Origin: Sphingobium abikonense NBRC 16140
GTDB taxonomy: Bacteria > Pseudomonadota > Alphaproteobacteria > Sphingomonadales > Sphingomonadaceae
Assembly (NCBI RefSeq): GCF_001598335.1
Contig: NZ_BCYT01000019.1
Span: 1 to 64,000, forward strand
Direction of reading: 5' to 3'
DNA length: 64,000 nt
Shown here: one piece after another, positions 35,761 to 45,189 of the stretch
How positions within the stretch are numbered: the stretch's first letter is position 1
How the letters are laid out: every line of letters begins with the position of its first letter
Notes under the pieces: generated by a model
Seen by the model: only the letters and a program-made list of their open reading frames with translations
Database searches by the model: none
Told to the model about the DNA's origin: nothing
Made by a program: the position numbers and the translations under genes

Positions 35761-36423
35761 ATGAGCGACACCGACGACCTCACCCTCGACGAAATCCGCG
35801 CGCTGCTCGCGCCGACACTCCCCCGTCACGCCGCCTTCGACGGCTGGCGGCCACAGGCTGTGGCAATGGCAGCGCAGGAAAAGGACGTGGATATCGATAT
35901 CGCGCAACTGGCCTTTGCCGATGGCGCCATGGGGATGATCGACGCCTGGTTCGCCAGCATCGATGCGGCCATGCTGGACGCGCTGCCCGCCGAACAATTG
36001 TCCGCTTTATCGATCCGCCGCAGGATCATCGCGCTGGTCGAAGCGCGGCTCAACCTCCTTGCGCCCGACCGGGAAGCCTTGCGCCGGGCGCTGGCTGTTC
36101 TCGCCATGCCGGGCAATGTTGTTCACGCCGGCAAGCTGGGCTGGCGCGCCGCCGACGCGATGTGGCGGGCAGCGGGCGATACCGCCACGGACCTCAACCA
36201 TTATACCAAGCGGATGACGCTATCGGCCGTCTACGCCTCGACCCTGCTCGTTTTCGTCAACGACGACAGCGACGACCATGCCGACAGCCGCGCCTTTCTC
36301 GCGCGCCGGGTCGAAGACGTGATGCGCTTTGAAAAGGCAAAGGCGAAATTCCGCAACGCCGGCGGCGGCGAACGGCTCAGCCTTGCGCGCTTCGTCGGCC
36401 GACTTCGCTATCCCGCCATCTGA
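35761..36423 (+). CDS. COQ9 family protein
   Basis: 220 aa, mostly helical and TetR-like in fold. An acidic N-terminus precedes HAAFDGWRPQAVAMAA and the COQ9 core (IRRRIIALVEARLN ... AMWRAAGDTATDLNHYTKRMTLSAVYASTLLVFVNDDSDD), then a terminal R/K-rich helix. In eukaryotes COQ9 binds lipid and partners COQ7 in ubiquinone synthesis; bacterial members are assumed to do similarly. Monocistronic in appearance, with feoA beginning 68 nt later. Confidence 0.9.
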   Translation: MSDTDDLTLDEIRALLAPTLPRHAAFDGWRPQAVAMAAQEKDVDIDIAQLAFADGAMGMIDAWFASIDAAMLDALPAEQLSALSIRRRIIALVEARLNLLAPDREALRRALAVLAMPGNVVHAGKLGWRAADAMWRAAGDTATDLNHYTKRMTLSAVYASTLLVFVNDDSDDHADSRAFLARRVEDVMRFEKAKAKFRNAGGGERLSLARFVGRLRYPAI

Positions 36424-36466
36424 TCCCGCGCCGACACCGATTCCTCTGGCCATCGCGCACCGGTAT

Positions 36467-36503
36467 TGATAGTCACTCGCAAAATCGTTTGATGAGTGAC
36501 TAT
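36467..36503 (+). promoter_or_regulatory. Fur-box-like site and 10-bp inverted repeat at feoA start
   Basis: ATAGTCACTC (36469-36478) and GAGTGACTAT (36494-36503) are perfect inverted copies, 15 nt apart, and bracket the feoA ATG (36492). The left copy lies in TGATAGT-c-ACTCGCA (36467-36481), which fits a 7-1-7 Fur-type box. Iron-dependent control of feoAB is the likely meaning; an mRNA hairpin covering the start codon is an alternative. Confidence 0.5.
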
Positions 36504-36776
36504 CCCTTGCGCCTGACCGACCTGCCGCTGCGCCAACCCGCCTATGTCGACCTGATCGACTGGACCAGCCTGTCCGCGACCGACGCGCAGCGCCTGCGGG
36601 AATTCGGCCTGTGCGAAGGCGCCAGCGTGGAAGCGCTGCACCATGGCGGGTTGCTTGGCCGCGGGCCGATCGCCTGCCGTGTCGGTCGCATGACCATCGC
36701 CATGCGCCGCGCCCATGCCGCCGCCGTCACCGTGCGCACGGGACCGGAGACGCTCGGGTCGGAGCCCGCAGCATGA
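36492..36776 (+). CDS. feoA: Ferrous iron transport protein A
   Basis: 94 aa SH3-like domain: YPLRLTDLPLRQPAYVD, LREFGLCEGASVEALHHGG and GRMTIAMRRAHAAAVTV. FeoA is a small cytoplasmic partner of FeoB. Start at ATG 36492 rather than the TTG one codon earlier. Its stop overlaps the feoB start by 4 nt (ATGA), so translation is coupled. The start codon sits inside an inverted repeat. Confidence 0.93.
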   Translation: MSDYPLRLTDLPLRQPAYVDLIDWTSLSATDAQRLREFGLCEGASVEALHHGGLLGRGPIACRVGRMTIAMRRAHAAAVTVRTGPETLGSEPAA

Positions 36777-38638
36777 GCGCCCTGCCCCTCGTCGCGCTGG
36801 TCGGCAATCCCAATGCCGGCAAGAGCGCGCTGTTCAACGCCCTCACAGGCGCGCGGCAGAAACTGGGCAACTATCCCGGCGTCACCGTGGAGCGCAAGGC
36901 GGGCCGCCTTTCGCTCGCCGATGGTCGCCCGGTCGAGCTGGTCGACCTGCCCGGCACCTACAGCCTCGATCCCGCCAGCCCCGACGAACAGGTGACGCGC
37001 GACGTCGTGATGGGAAAACAGGTCGGCGAAAAGCGGCCCGATGCGCTGGTCATCGTCGTCGATGCCGCCAATCTCGACAATCATCTGCGCTTTGCCCTCG
37101 AACTGATCGCGCTTGGCCTGCCCACCATCGTCGCGCTCAACATGGTGGATCTCGCCACGCGCGATGGGCTGGAACTGGACGCCGCCGCCCTGTCCCGCGA
37201 ACTGGGCGTACCCGTCATTGCGACCGTCGCGGTGCGCAAGCGCGGGTTGGATCATCTGCGCACCGAATTGGAAGCGCTGCTGAACGGCGCGCCCGCCCCC
37301 TATCCGGCCACCGCCCAGCCCCATCGCGATTTCGACGCCACCCGGCAGGAAGCGCGACGCATCGCCCGCGCCGGGATCGTGCGCGAAACCCCCTCGCGCC
37401 GCCTGACCGCCGCTGTCGATCGCGTGGCCCTGCACCCGATCGCCGGCCTTGCACTGCTGCTGGCGCTGCTGTTCGTCATGTTCCAGGCCGTCTATGCCTG
37501 GTCCGAAGCGCCCATCGCCATGATCGAGGGCCTGGCCGAAGCCACCGCCACGCTGGTGCGCGACAGCCTGCCCGATGGCATAGTGCGCTCCTTCCTGGTC
37601 GACGGCGTCATCAATGGCGTCGGATCAGTGGTCGTCTTCCTGCCACAGATCCTGATCCTTTTCTTCTTCATCCTGATGCTGGAAGCGACCGGCTATATGG
37701 TCCGCGCCGCCTTCCTGATGGACGGCATCATGGCAAAGGTCGGCCTGTCGGGTCGCGCCTTCATTCCGCTCCTCTCGTCCTTCGCCTGCGCCATTCCCGG
37801 CATCATGGCGACCCGTACCATTGCCGACCCCAAGGACCGGCTGACCACCATATTGATCGCGCCGCTCATGACCTGTTCGGCGCGGCTGCCGGTCTATGCC
37901 GTCATCATCGGCGCCTTCATCCCGGCCCGCGACATAGGATATGGCATCGGCCTTCAGGGCTTCGTCCTTTTCTGCCTCTATCTGGCGGGGATCGTCGGCG
38001 CGATGCTGGTGGCGCTGGTGCTGCGCCTCACCGTGACCAGGGGCGCAAGCGGCAGCTTCCTCATGGAAATGCCCAAATATCAATGGCCGCGCCCGCAGGA
38101 CATCCTGCTCGGCCTGTGGCAGCGCGCGGTGATCTTCCTCAAGCGCGCGGGCACGATCATCTTTACCTCCACCGTCATCCTGTGGGTGTTGCTCAGCTTC
38201 CCGCGCGTACCCGATGGCGATCCCGCCAGCCAGGTCGACCATTCGATTGCGGGCCGGGTGGCGAGCGGCCTCAACGTCGTCCTGGAGCCGATCGGCTTCA
38301 ACCGCGACATTTCGCTGGCGCTGATCCCGGCGATGGCGGCGCGCGAAGTCGCGGTGTCGGCGCTTGCCACCGTCTATTCGATCGACGCGGGCGATGACGA
38401 AGCCGCGCTGGAACAGAGCCTGGGCGACCGGCTGAGCAGCCAGTGGCCGCTGCCCACCGCGCTCGCCTTCCTCGCCTGGTTCATCTTTGCGCCGCAATGT
38501 ATTTCCACTATCGCGGTGACGCGACGGGAAACCAACGGATGGAAATGGCCGCTGTTCATGGTCGGCTATCTGTTCGCGCTCGCCTATGTCGCGGCGGGCC
38601 TGACCTACTGGACGGCCACAGCGATGGGCCTGGCCTAG
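36773..38638 (+). CDS. feoB: Ferrous iron transporter FeoB
   Basis: 621 aa. N-terminal GTPase: G1 GNPNAGKS (~11-18), G2 region [10 protein letters not shown]3 DLPGTYS, G4 NMVD. The membrane part has the two Gate domains ([35 protein letters not shown]; and [24 protein letters not shown]). It imports Fe2+ across the inner membrane. At 621 aa it is somewhat shorter than E. coli FeoB (773), mainly in the linker and C-terminus, which is common in alphaproteobacteria. The frame is open to 36611 but the overlap with feoA and the N-terminus fix the start. Confidence 0.96.
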   Translation: MSALPLVALVGNPNAGKSALFNALTGARQKLGNYPGVTVERKAGRLSLADGRPVELVDLPGTYSLDPASPDEQVTRDVVMGKQVGEKRPDALVIVVDAANLDNHLRFALELIALGLPTIVALNMVDLATRDGLELDAAALSRELGVPVIATVAVRKRGLDHLRTELEALLNGAPAPYPATAQPHRDFDATRQEARRIARAGIVRETPSRRLTAAVDRVALHPIAGLALLLALLFVMFQAVYAWSEAPIAMIEGLAEATATLVRDSLPDGIVRSFLVDGVINGVGSVVVFLPQILILFFFILMLEATGYMVRAAFLMDGIMAKVGLSGRAFIPLLSSFACAIPGIMATRTIADPKDRLTTILIAPLMTCSARLPVYAVIIGAFIPARDIGYGIGLQGFVLFCLYLAGIVGAMLVALVLRLTVTRGASGSFLMEMPKYQWPRPQDILLGLWQRAVIFLKRAGTIIFTSTVILWVLLSFPRVPDGDPASQVDHSIAGRVASGLNVVLEPIGFNRDISLALIPAMAAREVAVSALATVYSIDAGDDEAALEQSLGDRLSSQWPLPTALAFLAWFIFAPQCISTIAVTRRETNGWKWPLFMVGYLFALAYVAAGLTYWTATAMGLA

Positions 38639-38699
38639 CTTTGTTCTGGACCCTCGGATCAGGGCCACTATAACAGCCGATCAATCTATCGGAGGTAAC

Positions 38700-39296
38700 A
38701 TGGCAGGCTCGGTCAACAAGGTCATTCTGGTCGGCAATCTGGGCGCCGACCCGGAGGTCAAGAGCTTCCAGAATGGCGGCAAGGTGTGCAATTTGCGCAT
38801 CGCCACGTCCGAAAGCTGGAAGGACCGCATGACCGGGGAGCGCAAGGAGCGCACCGAATGGCACAGCGTCGCCATCTTTTCCGAAGGGCTGGTGGGCGTG
38901 GCCGAACGCTTCCTACGCAAAGGCTCCAAAGTCTATATCGAAGGGCAGCTGCGCACCCGCAAATGGCAGGACCAGTCGGGTAACGACCGCTACACGACAG
39001 AAGTCGTGCTCCAGGGTCTTGGCTCTGTCCTTACCATGCTCGACGGCGCGCCGGGCGGTGGCGGCCAGGGCGGCGGCTATGGCGGTGGCGGCGGTGGCCG
39101 CTCGCAGGGCGTGAGCGACTGGCAAGGCGGATCGGGCGGCTTTGGCGGCGGCGATTATGACGATTTCGGCGGCGGGTCCGGCGGATCGGGCGGTGGCGGC
39201 TATGGCGGCGGCAACCGCTCGCAGGGCGGCGGCAATCGCGGCGGCGCGGGCAGCCCCAATTTTGACAATGACCTGGACGACGAAGTCCCGTTCTGA
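38700..39296 (+). CDS. ssb: Single-stranded DNA-binding protein
   Basis: 198 aa. OB-fold (residues 1-115: [58 protein letters not shown]), a Gly/Ser-rich linker with repeated GGGYGGG (~120-185) and the acidic partner-binding tip LDDEVPF. It protects ssDNA and recruits replication and repair proteins. CGGAGG precedes the ATG. No GTTC-N7-GTTC SOS box was seen in the 61-nt upstream gap. Confidence 0.97.
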   Translation: MAGSVNKVILVGNLGADPEVKSFQNGGKVCNLRIATSESWKDRMTGERKERTEWHSVAIFSEGLVGVAERFLRKGSKVYIEGQLRTRKWQDQSGNDRYTTEVVLQGLGSVLTMLDGAPGGGGQGGGYGGGGGGRSQGVSDWQGGSGGFGGGDYDDFGGGSGGSGGGGYGGGNRSQGGGNRGGAGSPNFDNDLDDEVPF

Positions 39297-39314
39297 TCGG
39301 GCGGGGGTCCAGCC

Positions 39315-40067
39315 ATGGCAATCTTTGACGATCTGGGGGGCAAGCGCGCGCTCGTTACCGGCGCGTCGAGCGGCCTTGGCCGGCATTTCGCGCTGCTGCT
39401 GGCGCGCCATGGCGTCGCGGTCACGCTGGCCGCGCGCCGGCTCGACCGGCTGGAGGCCCTGGCAGCCGACATCGCCGCCACGGGTGCGCAGTCCGACTGC
39501 GTGCGCATCGACGTGCGCGATCCCGCCTCGGTGGACGCCGCCTTCGACCGGCCGGCCTTTGACATTGTCATCAACAATGCCGGCGTGGCGCAGGGCGGCC
39601 CGGCGCTCGCCATGGATGAAGCGGCCTGGGGCGATGTGATCGACACCGACCTTTCCGGGGTCTTCCGCGTCGCGCGCGCGGCCGGGCGGGCCATGGTCGC
39701 CGCGCAACGGGGCGGCAGCATCGTCAATACCGCATCGATCCTGGGCCTGCGCGTGTCGACCTATCTTGCCGCCTATGCCGCGGCCAAGGCGGGGGTGGTG
39801 CAACTCAGCCGCGCGCTGGCGCTGGAATGGGCGGGCCAGGGCATCCGCGTCAACGCGCTTTGCCCCGGCTATTTCGAAACCGACATCAATCGCGGTTTCC
39901 TCGCTAGCAAATCGGGCCAGGCGATGGTAGCGCGCATTCCCCAGCGCCGTGTCGGCCAGTTTGAGGATCTGGATGGCGCCCTGCTGCTGCTCGCCTCGGA
40001 CGCGGGGCGCTATATGACCGGCGCCGAACTGGTGGTCGACGGCGGGCATATGGTGTCGACGCTGTAA
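39315..40067 (+). CDS. SDR family oxidoreductase
   Basis: 250 aa classical short-chain dehydrogenase. Cofactor motif TGASSGLG (~15-22) followed by AARRLDRLE, suggesting NADP(H) preference; NNAG; catalytic Ser in NTASILGL and Tyr-x3-Lys in YAAAKAG; PGYFETDI loop. It interconverts a hydroxyl and a ketone; substrate unknown. Lies 18 nt after ssb on the same strand. Closest in form to FabG-like or 3-oxoacyl reductases, but not assignable further. Confidence 0.9.
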   Translation: MAIFDDLGGKRALVTGASSGLGRHFALLLARHGVAVTLAARRLDRLEALAADIAATGAQSDCVRIDVRDPASVDAAFDRPAFDIVINNAGVAQGGPALAMDEAAWGDVIDTDLSGVFRVARAAGRAMVAAQRGGSIVNTASILGLRVSTYLAAYAAAKAGVVQLSRALALEWAGQGIRVNALCPGYFETDINRGFLASKSGQAMVARIPQRRVGQFEDLDGALLLLASDAGRYMTGAELVVDGGHMVSTL

Positions 40068-40138
40068 TCGCCTGACGCGATCATATTGACCGATATAATC
40101 GACGCGACCGCAGATGCGATCGTCCCTATATCCCTGCC

Positions 40139-40270
40139 ATGTCCAGCATCGAACAGAGCATCGCCCTTCCCATCCGTCGCATGGTGCATCCGGCCCAGTT
40201 GGCCGTCGGGAGCGCCATCGCCATCAGCGGACTTGCCATCCTGCTGCACGGCGCGGTGGCGCTCGCCTGA
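40139..40270 (+). CDS. Possible 43-aa single-helix membrane protein
   Basis: MSSIEQSIALPIRRMVHPAQ is followed by a hydrophobic helix of about 20 residues ending at the C-terminus. Codon bias is host-like and a TATAAT lies about 45 nt upstream, but there is no convincing Shine-Dalgarno. It fills the gap between the SDR gene and convergent galU. Plausible small membrane protein; could be chance. Confidence 0.35.
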   Translation: MSSIEQSIALPIRRMVHPAQLAVGSAIAISGLAILLHGAVALA

Positions 40271-40279
40271 CCCGGCGGC

Positions 40280-41158
40280 TTAGCGCGCCAGTTCCTCCAG
40301 CGCGAAGGCGCGGATATGATCCTTCAAATCTTCGCGCTCCAGCGACAGCGCCAGATTGGCCTCGATATACCCCGCCTTTGACCCGCAGTCGAAGCGGCGC
40401 CCTTCGAATGTCACGCCATGGAAGGGCTGAGTGCCGATCATCGACGCCATCGCGTCGGTTAGCTGGATTTCCCCACCCGCGCCCTTCTCCTGCGTTTCCA
40501 GGATCTTCATGACCTCGGGCTGCAAGATATAGCGGCCCGGCACGATAAGGTTGGACGGCGCGGTGCCCAGCTTGGGCTTTTCGACCAGGCCCTTCACTTC
40601 CGTCAGCACGCCGTCGCGCGCGCCCGGATCGATGACGCCATAGCTGGGCGTTTCGTCCATCGGGATCTCCAGCGCGCAGACCAGGTTGCCGCCGACCTTG
40701 TCATAGGCGTCGACCATCTGCTTCAGGCATCCATTGCCCTTTGCGCCCTTCATGAATTCGTCGGGCAGCAGGATGGCGAAGGGTTCATCGCCCACGATCT
40801 CGCGCGCGACCCAGATCGCATGGCCCAGGCCCAGCGGCTCCTGCTGGCGGATGAAGACCGCATTGCCGGGCATCAGGCGCGTGCCCTCCAGCGCGCCCAG
40901 ATCCTTGCCCCGCTCGCGCTGGGTCGCCTCTGTTTCATAGGCGATGTCGAAATAATCCTCGATCGCGCCCTTGCCGCGACCGGTGACGAAAATCATCTGC
41001 TCGATGCCCGCTTCCCGGGCTTCATCCACCGCATATTGGATCAGCGGCCGATCGACGACAGGCAGCAGTTCCTTGGGCACTGCCTTGGTGGCGGGCAGGA
41101 ACCGGGTGCCAAGGCCAGCAACGGGAAAAATGGCTTTGCGAATAGGCTTGTTGGACAT
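40280..41158 (-). CDS. galU: UTP-glucose-1-phosphate uridylyltransferase
   Basis: 292 aa. MSNKPIRKAIFPVAGLGTRFLPATKAVPKE is the standard GalU N-terminus with the nucleotide-binding GLGTRFLPATK; VDRPLIQYAVDEA, VTGRGKGAIEDYFD, LPDEFM and the GGEIQLTDAM block follow. It makes UDP-glucose for polysaccharides and glycolipids. Start set to 41158 from the conserved N-terminus; the frame extends to 41218. A small unknown gene is 90 nt upstream on the same strand. Confidence 0.96.
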   Translation of the reverse strand: MSNKPIRKAIFPVAGLGTRFLPATKAVPKELLPVVDRPLIQYAVDEAREAGIEQMIFVTGRGKGAIEDYFDIAYETEATQRERGKDLGALEGTRLMPGNAVFIRQQEPLGLGHAIWVAREIVGDEPFAILLPDEFMKGAKGNGCLKQMVDAYDKVGGNLVCALEIPMDETPSYGVIDPGARDGVLTEVKGLVEKPKLGTAPSNLIVPGRYILQPEVMKILETQEKGAGGEIQLTDAMASMIGTQPFHGVTFEGRRFDCGSKAGYIEANLALSLEREDLKDHIRAFALEELAR

Positions 41159-41248
41159 GCTGCTCCATTCTCGCTGCAATGCGGAAAGATATGCCTGAAA
41201 TCGCGGGCGCAGCCGCAAAGGTCAAGCATTTGCGCACGCCCAAACGCG

Positions 41249-41716
41249 TCACACTGCCAGAAGTCGCTCCGCCACCGCCTCCAGAGCAGAAATTTCGCCA
41301 TCCAGTTGATCCAGGGAAACATGGATGCGGTTATTGCGCGGGTCGCGGCAGGCAAAGCCGCCCGGCTCGGGCTGCTGGAACCCCTGGATGATGAGCGCGC
41401 GGAACCGGTCGATCCGCTGCATGTCCCGCTCGATCGCCGAAATTTCCGTGAGCGCGCTGGCGTTGCGGCGATCGCGCATGGCGACCATGGTGCGCAATTC
41501 GGTCATCAGCTTGGACATGCTGGGCCGGGTGCGCGCGCCCACGGTGCGCACATCGCCCATGCCCTCGCGCATCAGTCCGACCTTGGCCTCCAGGCTCTGT
41601 TCCAGCATCGTCCAGGCGCAGATCAGCCGCCCGACCGAACAGAGCAGCGCCGCGTCCTCCGGCGCATAATCTGATACCGGTTTCACATTTACGTCAGATA
41701 CAAGATGCACACCCAC
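41249..41716 (-). CDS. Conserved hypothetical helical protein
   Basis: 155 aa, predicted mostly alpha-helical and soluble, with heptad-like charged helices (AWTMLEQSLEAKVGLM, MSKLMTELRTMVAMRD, SAIERDMQRIDRFRALI). No domain recognised. GTG start at 41716 preceded by AAGGAG about 10 nt away; GTGs two and ten codons later are alternatives. Same strand as galU downstream and DUF1674 upstream. Function unknown. Confidence 0.65.
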   Translation of the reverse strand: MGVHLVSDVNVKPVSDYAPEDAALLCSVGRLICAWTMLEQSLEAKVGLMREGMGDVRTVGARTRPSMSKLMTELRTMVAMRDRRNASALTEISAIERDMQRIDRFRALIIQGFQQPEPGGFACRDPRNNRIHVSLDQLDGEISALEAVAERLLAV

Positions 41717-41879
41717 GCCCCGAAATCTCCTTTATGAGGCTCGGTCCTGCACCCCGCAAAGACGCGAGGCCAGTGTCGGCGCGGCATGCTCCTCGCTTCT
41801 GTCGCACGGATCACCGGCAGCCGTGCAGGAAGGGCGGCGAATCGTGCGCCTTCTTCGGCTGGAGGCAATCGCCGCCAGG

Positions 41880-42053
41880 TCAGAAATCGATGGCGATGCC
41901 CTTGCGCTCCCAGTCGCCATAGCGAACGGGGCTCATCGCCTCGTCATGGGGCGTGGGATTGTCGATCGGGTCTGGCTCGGGCACCGGCGGGCTTTTCGAC
42001 AGATGGTTGGGCGGCGTCACATGCGCGGGACGCTTGCCGTTGAAGGTTCCCAT
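41880..42053 (-). CDS. DUF1674 / SdhAF4-like protein
   Basis: 57-aa protein: MGTFNGKRPAHVTPP, a Pro-rich middle (PPVPEPDPIDNPTP) and the family's diagnostic end PVRYGDWERKGIAIDF. Homologues of mitochondrial SDHAF4 assist flavinated succinate dehydrogenase subunit assembly; bacterial function is by analogy. It is divergent from htpX, 101 nt away, and near rsmB, a conserved alphaproteobacterial arrangement. The gene is short but the C-terminal signature leaves little doubt. Confidence 0.9.
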   Translation of the reverse strand: MGTFNGKRPAHVTPPNHLSKSPPVPEPDPIDNPTPHDEAMSPVRYGDWERKGIAIDF

Positions 42054-42154
42054 GAAACGGCCTTTCGATCGGGGGCGGCCAATTGCGAGCAGCGCTGATC
42101 CACCCCATATTCATCTATGCCCTGCTATCTGGGCGGGCAAGGAGCATTTGGCAA

Positions 42155-43096
42155 GTGAACGGCATCAAGACGACGATGTTGCTGGCGGCGCTGACGGCGC
42201 TGTTCATGGCATTGGGTTACACGCTGGGCGGCAGCGGCGGCGCGGTGATCGCGCTGCTGGTCGCGGCGGGTATGAACCTCTTCACCTTCTGGAATGCGGA
42301 CAAGATCGTCCTCAAAATGCACAATGCGCGGGAGGTCGACGCCCACAGCGCACCGGACTTTTACGGTCTGGTCCAGCAGTTGGCGCAGCGCGCGGGCCTG
42401 CCGATGCCGCGCGTTTATCTGATCGACCAGGACGCGCCCAACGCCTTTGCCACCGGGCGCGATCCGGACCATGCCGCCGTCGCCGCGACCACCGGACTGC
42501 TGGCGATGCTCAGCCGCGACGAGGTGGCGGGCGTGATGGCGCATGAACTGGGCCATGTGAAGAACCGCGACACGCTCATCATGACGATGGTCGCGACCAT
42601 CGCGGGCGCCATTTCCATGCTCGCGCAATTTGGCCTCTTCTTTCGCGGCGGCCGTGACGAAGGCCATGGCAATATCCTCGCCACCCTGCTCGCGGTGATC
42701 GTCGCGCCCTTCGCCGCGATGATCGTGCAAATGGCGATCAGCCGCACGCGCGAATATGGCGCCGACCGCGCCGGCGCGGAAATCAGTGGCAATCCTCGCG
42801 CGCTCGCCTCCGCGCTCGCCAAGATTTCAGGGGCCGCGCAGGCGATCCCCAACCCGGTCGTTGCACGCAACCCCGCCACGGCACAGCTTTACATCGTGCC
42901 CACCCATGTCAGCGAACTCTTCTCCACCCACCCCGCCACCGAAAAGCGCATCGCCGCGCTGCAGGATATCGCCAGCGACATGGGATCGGTCGGAGGGATC
43001 GCACCCACCCCGGTCCCCCAGCCCCGCACATCCGCCCTGTCACCGATCGCCCCCGCGCGCCGCCGCAGTGCTCTCGATCCGCACGGGCGCCCCTAA
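42155..43096 (+). CDS. htpX: Membrane zinc protease HtpX
   Basis: 313 aa from a GTG (42155) preceded by AAGGAG 10-11 nt upstream; the upstream ATG frame lacks family similarity. N-terminal helices ([21 protein letters not shown]), active site [14 protein letters not shown] (HExxH), [13 protein letters not shown] with the third zinc ligand, and a Pro-rich C-terminus. It degrades misfolded membrane proteins with FtsH. Upstream of rsmB as in many alphaproteobacteria. Confidence 0.95.
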   Translation: MNGIKTTMLLAALTALFMALGYTLGGSGGAVIALLVAAGMNLFTFWNADKIVLKMHNAREVDAHSAPDFYGLVQQLAQRAGLPMPRVYLIDQDAPNAFATGRDPDHAAVAATTGLLAMLSRDEVAGVMAHELGHVKNRDTLIMTMVATIAGAISMLAQFGLFFRGGRDEGHGNILATLLAVIVAPFAAMIVQMAISRTREYGADRAGAEISGNPRALASALAKISGAAQAIPNPVVARNPATAQLYIVPTHVSELFSTHPATEKRIAALQDIASDMGSVGGIAPTPVPQPRTSALSPIAPARRRSALDPHGRP

Positions 43097-43108
43097 GGGG
43101 CGATAATC

Positions 43109-43189
43109 TCCGTTCATTTCGAGCATAGTCGAGAAACGCGATCACGCGGTGCGCTACCCGCTTCTCGACGCGTCAGGCGCGAACGGAGG
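43109..43189. repeat. Imperfect palindrome, GTCGAGAA family
   Basis: CTCCGTTC...GTCGAGAA (43109-43136) faces TTCTCGAC...GAACGGAG (43162-43188). It shares the GTCGAGAA/TTCTCGAC core with the 17622-17681 element and occupies most of the 127-nt htpX-rsmB gap. Confidence 0.65.
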
Positions 43190-43223
43190 TTGCTTTTGCG
43201 CGCAATGGGCCTAACCGCCTTCC

Positions 43224-44546
43224 ATGCCTCCCCGTCCTTCGTCCCGCCCGTCCCGCCCCCGTCCCGATGACGTCCCCGGCCTGCCCGCCCGTCGCGCGGC
43301 GCTGAGGTTGCTGGACGCGGTGCTGCGCCGGGGCGAACCGCTGGAATTGGCGCTGCACGGCGCGGCGCAGGGTTTGCCGCGGGAGGATCGCGCGCTCACC
43401 CATGCGATCGCCGCCGAAGTCTTGCGCCATCTGCCTGATCTCGACGCGCTGATCGACGGCGCAACCCGCCAGATCCTGCCCGACGATGCCAAGGCGCGCA
43501 TGGTGCTGCGCATTGCACTGGCCCAGACCTTGCGGATGGACACGCCGCCCCATGCCGCGATCGCGACCGCCCTGCCGCTTGTCGACGGCGGCCCGCGCAA
43601 GCTGGTCCATGGTGTGTTCGGCACGGTGACGCGCAGCAACCCCGTGCTGCCCGATCCGCCAACCTTGCCCGCCGAAGTGCTTGCGCGCTGGAGCGATCAG
43701 TGGGGCGCGGGGATGCCGCAGGCGGCGGCCCATGCCTATGCCGTGCGCCCGCCGGTGGACGTCACCCTGCGCGACGCAGGCGAGACGGCAATATGGACAG
43801 AGGCGCTGGGCGGCACATCCTTCGCCCCCGGCCATGTCCGCCTGCCCGCTCACCCCGTTGACGGCGGCGCGGCCATCCCCACCCTGCCCGGCTTTGCCGA
43901 GGGCGCCTGGTGGGTGCAGGACATTGCCGCGTCCTGCGCCGCACGGCTGCTGGGTAAGGGCGGTGGCCGCCCGGCGCTAGACCTCTGCGCCGCTCCGGGC
44001 GGCAAGACGATGCAGCTGGCCGCCGCCGGCTGGCGCGTCACTGCCCTGGACCAGTCGAAAAAGCGGCTGGAGCGACTGTCCGAAAATCTGGCGCGCACGG
44101 GTCTGGCGGCCGACATCGTCGCGGCGGACCTGCGGCAATGGCAGCCACCCGCGCCCGTCGACGCCATTCTGCTCGACGCGCCCTGTTCGGCGACCGGCAT
44201 CTATCGCCGCCATCCTGACGTCCTGCACCGCATCGGCCCGCGCCAGATCATGGAGCTGGCCGACTTGCAGGCGCAATTGCTGGCGCGCGCCGCCGACTGG
44301 CTGACGCCGGGCGGGCGCATCATCTACGCCACCTGCTCGCTCGAACGCGCGGAGGGGGAGGATCAGGTCACGCGCTTCCTCGACGCGCGAGCGGACTTCG
44401 TGCTGGACCCGATCGCGCCCGATGAAGTGCCCGAAGGCATCGCGCCCGACCCGCAGGGCTGGCTGCGCACCCTGCCCGACACGCTCGCCAACATGGGCGG
44501 CACGGATGGATTTTTCATCGCCCGGCTTGTCAAGCGCGCACACTGA
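43224..44546 (+). CDS. rsmB: 16S rRNA (cytosine-C5)-methyltransferase RsmB
   Basis: 440 aa. An N-terminal NusB-like helical domain (residues ~20-150) is fused to an NOL1/NOP2/Sun methyltransferase: LDLCAAPGGKTMQLA (SAM site), DAPCSATGIYRRHPDV and ATCSLERAEGEDQV with the two catalytic cysteines. It methylates C967 (E. coli numbering) of 16S rRNA. The NusB-like N-domain distinguishes RsmB from RsmF. Confidence 0.95.
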   Translation: MPPRPSSRPSRPRPDDVPGLPARRAALRLLDAVLRRGEPLELALHGAAQGLPREDRALTHAIAAEVLRHLPDLDALIDGATRQILPDDAKARMVLRIALAQTLRMDTPPHAAIATALPLVDGGPRKLVHGVFGTVTRSNPVLPDPPTLPAEVLARWSDQWGAGMPQAAAHAYAVRPPVDVTLRDAGETAIWTEALGGTSFAPGHVRLPAHPVDGGAAIPTLPGFAEGAWWVQDIAASCAARLLGKGGGRPALDLCAAPGGKTMQLAAAGWRVTALDQSKKRLERLSENLARTGLAADIVAADLRQWQPPAPVDAILLDAPCSATGIYRRHPDVLHRIGPRQIMELADLQAQLLARAADWLTPGGRIIYATCSLERAEGEDQVTRFLDARADFVLDPIAPDEVPEGIAPDPQGWLRTLPDTLANMGGTDGFFIARLVKRAH

Positions 44547-44550
44547 CCTT

Positions 44551-44558
44551 TAACCATG
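44551..44558 (+). promoter_or_regulatory. CtrA half-site TTAACCAT upstream of PAS gene
   Basis: TTAACCAT lies about 50 nt before the PAS gene. It matches the CtrA half-site; the second half at N7 is absent, so this is a weak candidate only. Confidence 0.25.
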
Positions 44559-44607
44559 ATGGCGTAAGGCTGCGACAGCATCCCTTTTACCAGCCCAAGG
44601 TTCATCC

Positions 44608-45099
44608 ATGCGCCCGATCGAGCCATTGCCCCTTAATCATAGCTGGCCGCTCTATGATCTGCGCACCCATCTTGCCCCGGTCCTGCTGAACCCGGACATT
44701 GCCCGCAACGACGCGGCGCTGGCCGAACGCGGGCTGGGCCTGTGGCGATGCGACCTTGTCGACAACCGGCTGGAATGGACGGCGGGCGTCTACGACATAT
44801 TCGGGCTGGAGCGCGACCTCAACGTGCCGCGGCCGCTCGCGGTGTCGCTCTATGCCCCGGACTCGCGCGAACCGATGGAGCGGCTGCGCGATTATGCGAT
44901 CCGGCACAAGCGCGGCTTCACGATCGATGTCGATATCGATCAGGCCGATGGCCAGGGCCGCTGCGCGATGCGGCTGATCGCCGCACCCGTGCTCGACGAC
45001 GCGGAACAGGTCATCGGGCTGCATGGCGTCAAGCAACTGCTGCCGCAGGGCGCGCCCGCCTCGCGACGGCTCGACCCGACCATTTTCGTCATGCTCTGA
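44608..45099 (+). CDS. PAS-domain protein
   Basis: 163 aa with a single PAS-3-like fold: LGLWRCDLVDNRLEWTAGVYDIFGL, then helices (EPMERLRDYAIRHKRGFTIDVDIDQADG) and strands (CAMRLIAAPVLDDAEQVIGLHG). No kinase, HTH or cyclase domain is attached, so it is a stand-alone sensor or adaptor. Ligand unknown. It lies 61 nt downstream of rsmB on the same strand. Confidence 0.72.
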   Translation: MRPIEPLPLNHSWPLYDLRTHLAPVLLNPDIARNDAALAERGLGLWRCDLVDNRLEWTAGVYDIFGLERDLNVPRPLAVSLYAPDSREPMERLRDYAIRHKRGFTIDVDIDQADGQGRCAMRLIAAPVLDDAEQVIGLHGVKQLLPQGAPASRRLDPTIFVML

Positions 45100-45189
45100 C
45101 CCGGCCTTCGGCTCCCGGCCTGATCGGCCCGGACGGTCGGGAAAATCGCCGTTGCCTCCCGCACCGCGCGCCACTAAGGCGGGGGGTTG

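Noticed and set aside
38639..38699. SOS box upstream of ssb
   Set aside because: A GTTC is present but without a second GTTC 7 nt away.
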